From Lacihabitans soyangensis (GTDB lineage: Bacteria; Bacteroidota; Bacteroidia; Cytophagales; Spirosomataceae): a DNA stretch of 64,000 nt. The translations under genes were made by a program, and so were the position numbers. The stretch lies in contig NZ_RJUF01000014.1 of NCBI RefSeq assembly GCF_024343775.1, forward strand, positions 1 through 64,000, given 5' to 3'. How positions within the stretch are numbered: the stretch's first letter is position 1; the number at the start of each line of letters is the position of its first letter. Shown here one piece after another: positions 57,601-64,000 of the stretch. The notes beneath the pieces are model-generated. The model saw only the letters and a program-made list of their open reading frames with translations. It ran no database searches and was not told where the DNA came from.

Positions 57601-57920
57601 AAGTTACGGCTGCGAACTACTTCTTTGATAACTACTTCTTCACTGACGAAGCAGTAACTTTTGATGGAAGTACAGCAAGACTTAGAGAGGCTTCTTTGAG
57701 CTATGCTTTACCTTCTAAAGTTCTTGGAAAGTCTCCATTCAAAAAGGCCTCAATTACTCTAACGGGTTCAAACCTTTGGTTTAGAGCATTGAATATGCCG
57801 AAATATGTAAACTTCGACACAGATGTACTGAGCTTAGGTGTTGGTAATGGACTTGGCTTTGACTATTTAACAGGACCAAGTGCTAGAAGATTAGGTGGTA
57901 CTTTGAGCTTAACATTCTAA
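54672..57920 (+). CDS. SusC/RagA-family TonB-linked outer-membrane protein
   Basis: Outer-membrane transporter working with the SusD lipoprotein encoded next. Signal peptide 1-20 (ending MVAFAQ). A CarboxypepD_reg-like domain covers about 22-105 (ISGKVTSADDGSGIPGVTVQ), and the SusC motif VVTAQGI with a plug domain covers about 110-235 (LQGKAPGVNITSTGG). The beta-barrel runs to the end (GTLSLTF, C-terminal Phe). 1082 residues, normal. No TonB-box-linked anti-sigma (STN) domain, so it is not a self-sensing type. It leads a three-gene operon with SusD and a lipoprotein. No glycoside hydrolase is nearby, so the ligand may be a peptide or glycan degraded elsewhere. Confidence 0.95.
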   Translation: MRKNLLLALVLFCSSMVAFAQSKISGKVTSADDGSGIPGVTVQIKGTSKGTQTDLNGGYEIEAAAGQTLVYSFVGMVSQEVAVGTKSIINVVLASDAKALSEVVVTAQGIVREKKAIGYAVTTVASDLINNRPEADVSRILQGKAPGVNITSTGGMSGTGTNITIRGYSSATGSNQPLFVVDGVPFNSGTNGQSGFTGGGQTTSSRMLDIDPNNIESVSVLKGLSATVLYGDQGRNGVILITTKTGGGKRKNAEVSLNQSYFQNTIASLPKYQNNYGGGFQQLTPPSWFFSNWGANFADQPTTKHPIGLSGVAKIRNAFPQYAIDPTKPWGNGAADLLNNVVDIPNVAQDNIGKTFFRKGNVFNTSVAISGSSDKSGYNASVGYQDEEGFTPGNTLKKLNLALGLNSQITKKFSVRSSFTFANTDMKSPPLNAGYGSGPDGGIQSIFANVMYTPRNVDLAGWPYENPVDRSSVYYRGGNDITNPLWLAKYHSDLSKVDRFFTSSSLNYDINNDFSVTYRLGFDTYSENQERQYNKGATGGNVNIINGYYSSINIKNSIWNHDLILNYNKQISDKINLTALLGANNRFDSYEQFGLASTGQLTFGLFKHSNFTTTSSRNPLPGGAYGGSLNWEEKQRRIGTYANVVLDYSNYLFLNLSARNDWTSTVESANRRILYPGASISFIPTSAFDISSKVLNDLKIRASYGTSAGFPSPYNTRNTLSQNARGWANAAGTLTSTQAISNALGNPNLKPELHKEFEFGVESVMFSNRLKFDVSVYEKNTQNLITNAPIDPSTGYTSTFINIGRIRTRGAEIAATVTPVKTASGLTWDVTANYGKYKTIVMELGGGIEQVVIAGFTNLGNFAIPGEPFNLIKGSGIARNANGEKIVLPNGQYKATSELATLGDPNPAFTSSLINSLSYKGFNLSFMFEYRHKGVILSNTVKGVLARGLSKDTDQLDRDLSLILPGVQEDGSKNTVQVTAANYFFDNYFFTDEAVTFDGSTARLREASLSYALPSKVLGKSPFKKASITLTGSNLWFRALNMPKYVNFDTDVLSLGVGNGLGFDYLTGPSARRLGGTLSLTF

Positions 57921-57939
57921 TTATTTTAAAAGAAGATCA

Positions 57940-59577
57940 ATGATGAAAAGAAAAATATATACTTTACTAATGGCACTTGGAGTGTTCTTAGTAAGTTCAT
58001 GCGAGTTAGAATACCTTGAGAACCCTAACTTGGTAACGGAGGCCAGTACTGATGCTGACTTTCTATTGAACAACATTCAGTTAAATTTTAGAAACGTATT
58101 TAATGGTGTCAGTGATTCAGGACAAAGATTGACCAGAATGCTGAACCAAGGTGCGAATACCTATGAAACTGCCTATACCCCAACTAGTTATGATGGCCTT
58201 TGGGAAGATAGTTACGCAGGTTTATTGGCTGATGCTAAAGTTTTGAAGAAAATTGCTGCCGACAAAGGATTTAAAAGACATGCCGGCATAGCTAAGACTT
58301 TGGAGGCTTTCACTTTGATAATGTTGGTAGATGCATTTGGTAGTATTCCCTATTCTGAGGCATTGAATCCAAGTAACTTCAACCCTAAAGCGGATGACGG
58401 TGCTGCGGTTTATGCTGCTGCTCTTGAGTTATTAAAGTCGGCTAAAACGGATTTCTCGGGTACTGCAACTGGTACTCCTAACGATTATTACTATGCCAAT
58501 AATTATACACGATGGACCAAATTGGTTAACACTTTGATGTTGAAGTATCACCTAAATAGGAGATTGATTGACAAAGCGGGTTCTACCTCGGCTATTGCTG
58601 CTTTGATCACAGAAAACCAATTGATTGGTGTGGGTGATGAGTTCACTTTCAAATATGGCGTATCTGCATCTGATCCAGATAGCCGACACCCAGATTATTC
58701 TGCTCAAGCACAAGCTGGTGGAGGAGATTATCAATCAACTTTCTTTATGTGGCATTTGACTGAGGCGAAAGGATTCGATGATCCTCGTGCAAAATATTAT
58801 TTCTACCGTCAAGTTGGTGTTAATACCACTACTTCTTCAGAAATGGATTGTATTAGCCAATTTAAGCCTTCTCACTATCCAGAAGATATGGTTTTCTGTC
58901 TTCCTGGAGAAAGAGGATACTGGGGTAGAGACCACTTGGACAATGATGGTATCCCACCAGATGCTTTGAAAAGAACTTTGTATGGCGTTTACCCAGCTGG
59001 TTACAGATTTGACAACAATACACCAGCTGCAGCAGGAACAGCAGATATGGCAACTAACGGAGCAGGTATATTGCCTATTATGCTACCTGCCTATGTTGAC
59101 TTTATGTTGGCTGAGGCTGCCATAACATTGGGCACTGCTGGAGATGCAAAAGCATTGGTTACTTCAGGTATTACAAAAAGTATAAACTTTGTAAGATCAT
59201 GGTCTTTGACAACCAATCAACAAGCTAAAATTAATGCTTTCGAATCAGCGACTACCTTTGAAACTAATAGAAACAAATATGTAACTACTGTAGCGGCTCA
59301 ATATGATGCTGCAACCACAGAAAGTGCTAAGTTAAATATTATGGGTAGAGAATATTGGATAGCTCTATATGGAAATGGTGTTGAAGCTTATAACCTTTAC
59401 AGAAGAACAGGAAAACCAAGCGGAATGCAACCAGGTCTTAATCCTGCAGTGGGTAACTTCCCAAGGTCGTTTATCTATCCTTCGGTTTATGTAAACACTA
59501 ACTCAACAGCAAAGCAAAAGGCCGACTTCAAAGTAAAAGTTTTCTGGGATAATAACCCTGACGGCTTTATTTTCTAA
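57940..59577 (+). CDS. SusD/RagB-family nutrient-binding lipoprotein
   Basis: Surface lipoprotein that forms the lid of the SusC transporter. Lipobox at LVSSC (Cys21) after MMKRKIYTLLMALGVF; two ATGs in a row make the start ambiguous by one codon. The helical TPR-like core includes ADFLLNNIQLNFRNVF, TLEAFTLIMLVDAFGSIPYSEAL (residues about 122-144) and RWTKLVNTLMLKYHLNRRL. The variable region and C-terminal part (REYWIALYGNGVEAYNLYRRTG) are of the SusD-like type 2 subgroup. 545 residues. It starts 20 bp after susC. Ligand unknown. Confidence 0.94.
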   Translation: MMKRKIYTLLMALGVFLVSSCELEYLENPNLVTEASTDADFLLNNIQLNFRNVFNGVSDSGQRLTRMLNQGANTYETAYTPTSYDGLWEDSYAGLLADAKVLKKIAADKGFKRHAGIAKTLEAFTLIMLVDAFGSIPYSEALNPSNFNPKADDGAAVYAAALELLKSAKTDFSGTATGTPNDYYYANNYTRWTKLVNTLMLKYHLNRRLIDKAGSTSAIAALITENQLIGVGDEFTFKYGVSASDPDSRHPDYSAQAQAGGGDYQSTFFMWHLTEAKGFDDPRAKYYFYRQVGVNTTTSSEMDCISQFKPSHYPEDMVFCLPGERGYWGRDHLDNDGIPPDALKRTLYGVYPAGYRFDNNTPAAAGTADMATNGAGILPIMLPAYVDFMLAEAAITLGTAGDAKALVTSGITKSINFVRSWSLTTNQQAKINAFESATTFETNRNKYVTTVAAQYDAATTESAKLNIMGREYWIALYGNGVEAYNLYRRTGKPSGMQPGLNPAVGNFPRSFIYPSVYVNTNSTAKQKADFKVKVFWDNNPDGFIF

Positions 59578-59595
59578 TTCTAAATTGAGATTAAA

Positions 59596-60528
59596 ATGAA
59601 AAAAATAAAATTAGTATTTTCACTGGTTGCAGCATTATTTGTAGCATCAGCGTGTACCGACTTCGTGGAGCCTGCTATTCCTTATAACGGCTTTGAAACG
59701 GGTACATATTTGAAAACAATCACTGCACCTGCCTCAATTAACTTCTTTGATCTGGCTAACTCGCCGTTTAAAGTTTTATTAGAGTGTCATGCGGTTGATA
59801 AAATTAACAATGTCAAAAATGTTGACATTTATGTTAATCATAGAAGGGGTAACACTGTAACAAAAGAGGTTTTATTGACCAACATCGATGGTTCAGCATT
59901 CACTACTACGGCTGATTCTAAATGGCCAAGAGGAACTATCAATGTACCAATGGCTACTACTCTTTCGAAACTTGGTTTCTCTACTACTAACCTAAGAGGT
60001 GGGGATTTCATTGAATATCGCTTGGTGCTGACTACACTGGATGGTAAGACGTTTTCAAACAATAATATGAGTTCAAATATTAATGATCCATACTATGCAT
60101 CTCCATTTTTCTACAGAGTAGCTGTTGTTTGTCCTTCTAACTTGGCAGGTACTTATGACTATACCACTACAAATATCACTGGTTCAGTTGCAGATGGAGC
60201 GAATCCTGCAGCATGTGGTACTGGAGTATCTGGTAAAGTAACACTTACTGCTACATCTACGGCTGGTGAATATACTGTTTCTGATGGTACATTTGGACAA
60301 TACGCATGTGCTTGGAATGACAATCCAGCCACAGGTTCTATCAGATTTACTGATGCTTGCGGTAAAATTGGGATGAAAGGTACGGATCAATATGGTTTGG
60401 CTTACAGTCTTACTTATATCAGTAATACAGCTACTGAATTGAAATTCAAATGGCAAAATAACTTTGGAGATTCAGGTATCACTACCTTGAAAAGATCTTC
60501 AGGTTCATGGCCAAACGGTTTGAACTAA
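59596..60528 (+). CDS. SusCD-associated surface lipoprotein of unknown function
   Basis: A 310-residue lipoprotein (lipobox ASAC, Cys20, then TDFVEPAIPYNG). Two beta-rich halves: about 35-180 with VDIYVNHRRGNTV strands, and about 185-310 with LAGTYDYTTTNITG and Cys-containing strands (CGTG, YACAW, DACG), which may form disulfides. It lies 18 bp after susD. By position it is the third component often encoded after SusCD pairs, where such proteins bind ligand at the cell surface. No known binding domain recognised. The operon ends at a UUCG-loop terminator. Confidence 0.72.
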   Translation: MKKIKLVFSLVAALFVASACTDFVEPAIPYNGFETGTYLKTITAPASINFFDLANSPFKVLLECHAVDKINNVKNVDIYVNHRRGNTVTKEVLLTNIDGSAFTTTADSKWPRGTINVPMATTLSKLGFSTTNLRGGDFIEYRLVLTTLDGKTFSNNNMSSNINDPYYASPFFYRVAVVCPSNLAGTYDYTTTNITGSVADGANPAACGTGVSGKVTLTATSTAGEYTVSDGTFGQYACAWNDNPATGSIRFTDACGKIGMKGTDQYGLAYSLTYISNTATELKFKWQNNFGDSGITTLKRSSGSWPNGLN

Positions 60529-60546
60529 TACTTTTTCAATCTGAAA

Positions 60547-60580
60547 TAAAAAAAGCAAGGCTTCGGTCTTGCTTTTTTTT
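60547..60580 (+). terminator. UUCG-loop terminator of the SusCD operon
   Basis: Stem AAAAAAAGCAAGGC with the complementary GTCTTGCTTTTTTTT (one G-U pair), closed by a C(UUCG)G tetraloop at 60561-60566, and ending in a T-run. Strong. Confidence 0.9.
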
Positions 60581-60694
60581 TATATACCTGCAACAAGATT
60601 TTTCTAAACGTGAAATTCAAATGTTTATTTTAAAAACCGAGTGATTTGAAAAATCGCTCTACGGGGTTCTCTATGTATTCTGTAATTAAAAGCG

Positions 60695-60702
60695 TAATTT
60701 TG
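60695..60702 (+). promoter_or_regulatory. Putative -7 element for the ABC-F gene
   Basis: TAATTTTG matches TAnnTTTG and ends 28 bp before the ABC-F ATG. No clear -33 box. Confidence 0.5.
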
Positions 60703-60730
60703 CATTTTATAATTACCAGAGAAATACTTC

Positions 60731-62632
60731 ATGTTAACTATTAACAATCTTTCTTTCTACTTCGGCGGAAGAGCCATTTTTGAAGACGCCAACTTACAAA
60801 TTAAACCTAAAGACAAAATAGGTCTGATAGGTTTAAATGGTAAAGGTAAATCAACTCTTCTGAAAATAATAGTAGGCGAATACCAACCCGATGCAGGAAA
60901 TATATCGAAATCGGGAGATTGTACCATTGGTTTCCTAAACCAAGACCTCCTCTCCTACCAAACCGACGACTCCATACTTAATGTGGCCATGCAGGGTTTT
61001 GAACGCCAACTAGAGCTTCATCACCAAATAGAGGAGGTTTTACACCAAATGGAGACGGACTATAAAGATGAGTTGGTTGAGAAATTGGGTGAATTACAAC
61101 ATGAATTTGATTTGCTTGATGGGTATTCGATAGAATCAAAAGCAGAAGAAATACTTGAAGGCTTAGGCTTTAAGACCTGGGAGTTGCACAAACCCTTAAG
61201 GCAGTTTTCGGGAGGCTGGCGTATGCGTGTGATGTTAGCTAAATTGCTTCTTGCGAAACCGTCGATACTTTTACTTGACGAACCCACCAACCACTTGGAC
61301 TTGCCCTCTATTCAATGGGTTGAGAAATATATCGCCAACTACGAAAATGCCGTTGTGGTAGTTTCACACGACAGACAATTCCTTGACAATGTGTGCACTA
61401 CTACCGTAGAAGTAGCTAATACCAAACTCAATTATTACCCGGGTAACTATTCGTTTTTTGTAGAGGAAAAAGCACTGAGAAACGAAATACAAAAAGGAGC
61501 CTATGAGAATCAACAAGCTCAAATACGCCAAACCGAAAGGTTCATAGAGCGTTTTAAGGCCAAAGCCACCAAGGCACGTCAGGTACAGTCAAGAGTTAAA
61601 GCTTTGAACAGAATGGATGTAATAGACGATGTGATAGACGATGCAGCAAAAGTACATTTCAAGTTTAAGTTTGGCACGCAACCAGGTCGTCATGTGATGG
61701 CACTGGAAAATATCAGCAAGGAATACCCGAATAATCCGATACTCAAAAATACTTCTGCCACCATCGAACGTGGAGACAAGATAGTGTTGATTGGTGCCAA
61801 TGGAAAAGGTAAATCTACGCTTTTGAGAATTATAGCAGGTACTGAAGAAGCCAAAGGCGAACGAAAACTTGGTCATAACGTAAATTTCTCCTTCTATGCA
61901 CAGCATCAGTTAGAATCTCTTCACATGGAGGAAACACTTTTGGAAGAACTAAAATATGCAGATGCCTCCAAATCCGAAACAGAATTGAGATCAGTGTTGG
62001 GTTGTTTTTTATTTGGTGGCGAGGATGTATTCAAGAAAATAAAGGTATTATCTGGTGGGGAAAAATCAAGGGTGGCATTGGCTAAAATTCTGATTTCAGA
62101 AGCCAACTTTTTGTTACTGGATGAGCCTACCAACCACTTGGATATGCAGTCTGTGAATATTCTTGTGCAAGCTTTAGACCAATATGAAGGTACTTATGTA
62201 GTTGTGTCTCACGACAGGCACTTTATAAGCCGAGTATCCAACAAAGTATGGTACATTGAAGACCAAGAAATTAAGCAGTTCCCTGGCGGATACGATGAAT
62301 TTGTGATATGGATGGAAGATAATGGTAAAACTTTAGACGAACCTATCAAAAAAGCCGTTAAAGAACCTGAGGTAAAAGTTCAGAAAGCACCAGAACCAAA
62401 GCCTGTTAAAAAAGAAAATAAGAAACTAGAGAGAGAGATTGGAGATTTAGAAGACAAAATAATGGCCACGGAGGAAAAAATTAGTTTGACCGAAAACCAA
62501 CTGGCTGATCCAGAAGTTTTTTCTAATCCAGAAGCCCTTAAAAAGGCCAATGCCGAATATGCCAATCTTAAAAAGGAACTGGTGACGCTAAATGAAACTT
62601 GGGAAGAAAAAATGATGGAATTGGAGGCATGA
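60731..62632 (+). CDS. ABC-F family ATPase (Uup/EttA-like translation factor)
   Basis: Soluble twin-ABC protein that acts at the ribosome rather than in transport. First Walker A GLNGKGKST (34-42), signature FSGGWRMRV and Walker B ILLLDEPTNHLD. A long helical linker (about 240-300, QIRQTERFIERFKAKATKA) follows. The second domain has GANGKGKST, LSGGEKSRVALAK and LLLDEPTNHLDMQ. The C-terminal Lys/Glu-rich coiled coil (about 570-633) is the Uup type. No membrane helices. 633 residues. Its stop overlaps the next start by 4 bp. It may remodel stalled ribosomes; antibiotic resistance cannot be assumed. Confidence 0.94.
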   Translation: MLTINNLSFYFGGRAIFEDANLQIKPKDKIGLIGLNGKGKSTLLKIIVGEYQPDAGNISKSGDCTIGFLNQDLLSYQTDDSILNVAMQGFERQLELHHQIEEVLHQMETDYKDELVEKLGELQHEFDLLDGYSIESKAEEILEGLGFKTWELHKPLRQFSGGWRMRVMLAKLLLAKPSILLLDEPTNHLDLPSIQWVEKYIANYENAVVVVSHDRQFLDNVCTTTVEVANTKLNYYPGNYSFFVEEKALRNEIQKGAYENQQAQIRQTERFIERFKAKATKARQVQSRVKALNRMDVIDDVIDDAAKVHFKFKFGTQPGRHVMALENISKEYPNNPILKNTSATIERGDKIVLIGANGKGKSTLLRIIAGTEEAKGERKLGHNVNFSFYAQHQLESLHMEETLLEELKYADASKSETELRSVLGCFLFGGEDVFKKIKVLSGGEKSRVALAKILISEANFLLLDEPTNHLDMQSVNILVQALDQYEGTYVVVSHDRHFISRVSNKVWYIEDQEIKQFPGGYDEFVIWMEDNGKTLDEPIKKAVKEPEVKVQKAPEPKPVKKENKKLEREIGDLEDKIMATEEKISLTENQLADPEVFSNPEALKKANAEYANLKKELVTLNETWEEKMMELEA

Positions 62633-63930
62633 GAAATGTTGTGGTTTATATTTTCATTTTACTGTTTACGCATTTCGGTTTTTGTGCCAAAAATACTGGA
62701 AGTGTAAAATCTCCTGAAACTTTGAAGGGGGAGTCCACTTCAGGAAATGACTATATAAAAACCATTTTACTTTATGGCTACAGCCCAAATGATAATTTCA
62801 ACGAAAGATACAATAATGCAGCAGTTATCAATAGAAATATAGCCAATGCTAGTTTGATACTCGAATTTGATGATTTAAGGGCCAAATACGCTTCTTTTAG
62901 TGCCAAAATAATTCACTGCGATTATAACTGGGAAAAATCGAATTTAGCCGAAATGGAATACCTTGAAGGCTTCAATGAGTTTTTTATCAATAATTACCAG
63001 ATATCTCAAAATACCAAAACGCCTTATTACCACTACAGTTTTAAATTACCCAAAACCAAAATAAGTGGAAATTTCATTCTTCAAGTTTTTGAAAATCAAA
63101 CTGAAGGAACGCCAGTTTTTGAAAGAAAATTTAGAGTTTTTGACCAAATGATTGGTATTGACGGCGGAATAATTCCAGCCCAAGACCCGCAATATTGGAA
63201 AACACATCAGCAGCTCAATGTAAAAATTGACCTTGGCAACTATAACATTGCTTTTCCTCAAAGAGAATTAAAAATTGTAATTCGACAAAATCAGAGAGAC
63301 GACAAACTAACTGAAATAAAAAACACTAACCTTGTGAATTCAGGAAGAAACTCTTTTTCATTGAAGTATTTCGACAGCGAAAACCTTTTTAAAGCCGGCA
63401 ATGAATTCCGATTTGTGGATTTGACGAGTTCGTTTAAAAAAGGTCAAAATATTCAGGCTATAAAACTCGGAACTCCTGACGAAATAACGGTGGTAACCCA
63501 AAACAAGAGATCAAACAAAGGCTACTTGAACGCTTACGACAATGACGGCGGCTACATCATTACCAATCTCGAAAACGGTGAAATTGACCTGAATTCAGAT
63601 TACATGGAGGTAAAATTTACATTAAATATCCCCTACGAAGAATCGGGCAATAAACCAATGATAGCGGGAAAATTGGTGGATTGGGAAAACGAGGAGCTGG
63701 ATTTCAATCCAAACACCCAACTGTATGAGAAAACGCTTACGCTCAAACAAGGTGTGTATGATTTTGGATTTACACTTAAAAATGTGAATAACGAAAAAAT
63801 AGACGAAGATATTTACGAAGGGAATTTCTCAGACACCAACAACACCTACGAGGTATTTATCTACCACAAACCTCCTGGCAAACGCTCCGAGTTGTTAGTC
63901 GCTTATCAAATGCTGAAAAATAGGCAATAA
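62629..63930 (+). CDS. DUF5103-family protein (type IX secretion plug-like)
   Basis: A 433-residue exported protein of the DUF5103 family, members of which were found as the periplasmic 'Plug' closing the SprA channel of the T9SS. The ATG at 62629 overlaps the ABC-F stop (ATGA) and gives a signal peptide (MRNVVVYIFILLFTHFGFC); an upstream start would be inside the ABC-F gene. The N-terminal beta domain (ILLYGYSPNDNFNERYNNAAV and IIHCDYNWEKSNLAE) and the C-terminal one (VSEVFIYHKPPGKRSELLVAYQ-like end) are family-typical. This fits the T9SS substrates at 50430-54468. Confidence 0.85.
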   Translation: MRNVVVYIFILLFTHFGFCAKNTGSVKSPETLKGESTSGNDYIKTILLYGYSPNDNFNERYNNAAVINRNIANASLILEFDDLRAKYASFSAKIIHCDYNWEKSNLAEMEYLEGFNEFFINNYQISQNTKTPYYHYSFKLPKTKISGNFILQVFENQTEGTPVFERKFRVFDQMIGIDGGIIPAQDPQYWKTHQQLNVKIDLGNYNIAFPQRELKIVIRQNQRDDKLTEIKNTNLVNSGRNSFSLKYFDSENLFKAGNEFRFVDLTSSFKKGQNIQAIKLGTPDEITVVTQNKRSNKGYLNAYDNDGGYIITNLENGEIDLNSDYMEVKFTLNIPYEESGNKPMIAGKLVDWENEELDFNPNTQLYEKTLTLKQGVYDFGFTLKNVNNEKIDEDIYEGNFSDTNNTYEVFIYHKPPGKRSELLVAYQMLKNRQ

Positions 63931-64000
63931 AAAATGACCAAATCCGAAGATTCAGCCATTTCCTTGACATACTCTTAATCAAAACTTACTTATTCGGCTG
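63931..64000. other. Window end, no feature seen
   Basis: The last 70 bp hold no recognisable gene, terminator or promoter. A gene may continue beyond the edge, but nothing supports it here. Confidence 0.5.

Noticed and set aside
61589-61906. Antisense open frame inside the ABC-F gene
   Set aside because: Overlaps conserved ABC motifs on the other strand and shows no protein features of its own.

Overview
The window is an AT-rich chromosomal segment from a member of the Bacteroidota. The evidence is a SusC/SusD pair, proteins with type IX secretion (T9SS) C-terminal sorting domains, a T9SS plug-type protein, TonB receptors with carboxypeptidase-like N-terminal domains, few Shine-Dalgarno sequences, and several TAnnTTTG promoter elements. 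The gene mix (membrane pyrophosphatase, GH30, GH25, carbamoyltransferase with SxtJ-like partner, RAYT with REPs) fits the order Cytophagales, but the genus is inference only. No rRNA, tRNA or CRISPR array was seen.

Layout. 1-1900 is a mobile/repeat region: an ISL3-family transposase cut by the window edge, a short remnant of a broken gene, and a REP-associated tyrosine transposase flanked by inverted REP palindromes. 1893-4030 is an M20 peptidase/CvfB-like pair. 4031-4443 carries a MITE-like inverted-repeat element, followed by a TauE-family permease and a GC-rich inverted repeat. 5576-8218 is a membrane pyrophosphatase fused to an OmpA peptidoglycan-binding domain. 8371-11205 is a secreted subtilase. 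11232-18062 holds a forward run: PIG-L deacetylase, VWA protein, TPR protein, purC, an alaA-like aminotransferase and a DUF456 protein. 18089-20547 is a three-gene cassette (carbamoyltransferase, 49-residue DUF5989-like microprotein, SxtJ-like protein).

20722-29274 mixes cell-envelope and housekeeping genes: GH30, a LysM protein with an apparently dead lytic transglycosylase domain, pgi, GH25, a fatty acid desaturase and prfC. 29354-41924 holds an AddA-like helicase-nuclease, a TonB receptor, a two-repeat secreted protein, metF, slyD-like and proS genes, a repeat-rich lipoprotein and a FadL/OmpP1-type porin. 41989-47130 is a nucleotide-sugar and glycan region (GT2, two different epimerases, a GT-C-like membrane protein). 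47239-50315 is aroK, a DoxX-like protein, a duplicated DUF1599 protein and divergent folP. 50430-60528 is an outer-membrane/secretion block: two paralogous fibronectin-III T9SS substrates, then SusC, SusD and a lipoprotein. 60731-63930 is an ABC-F ATPase overlapping a T9SS plug-like gene.

Most genes are ordinary. The points most worth following are the pyrophosphatase-OmpA fusion, the pseudo-transglycosylase LysM protein, the SxtI/DUF5989/SxtJ cassette with its microprotein, the promoter-terminator-promoter leader of susC, the REP/RAYT unit, and a conserved-looking epimerase without the catalytic tyrosine.
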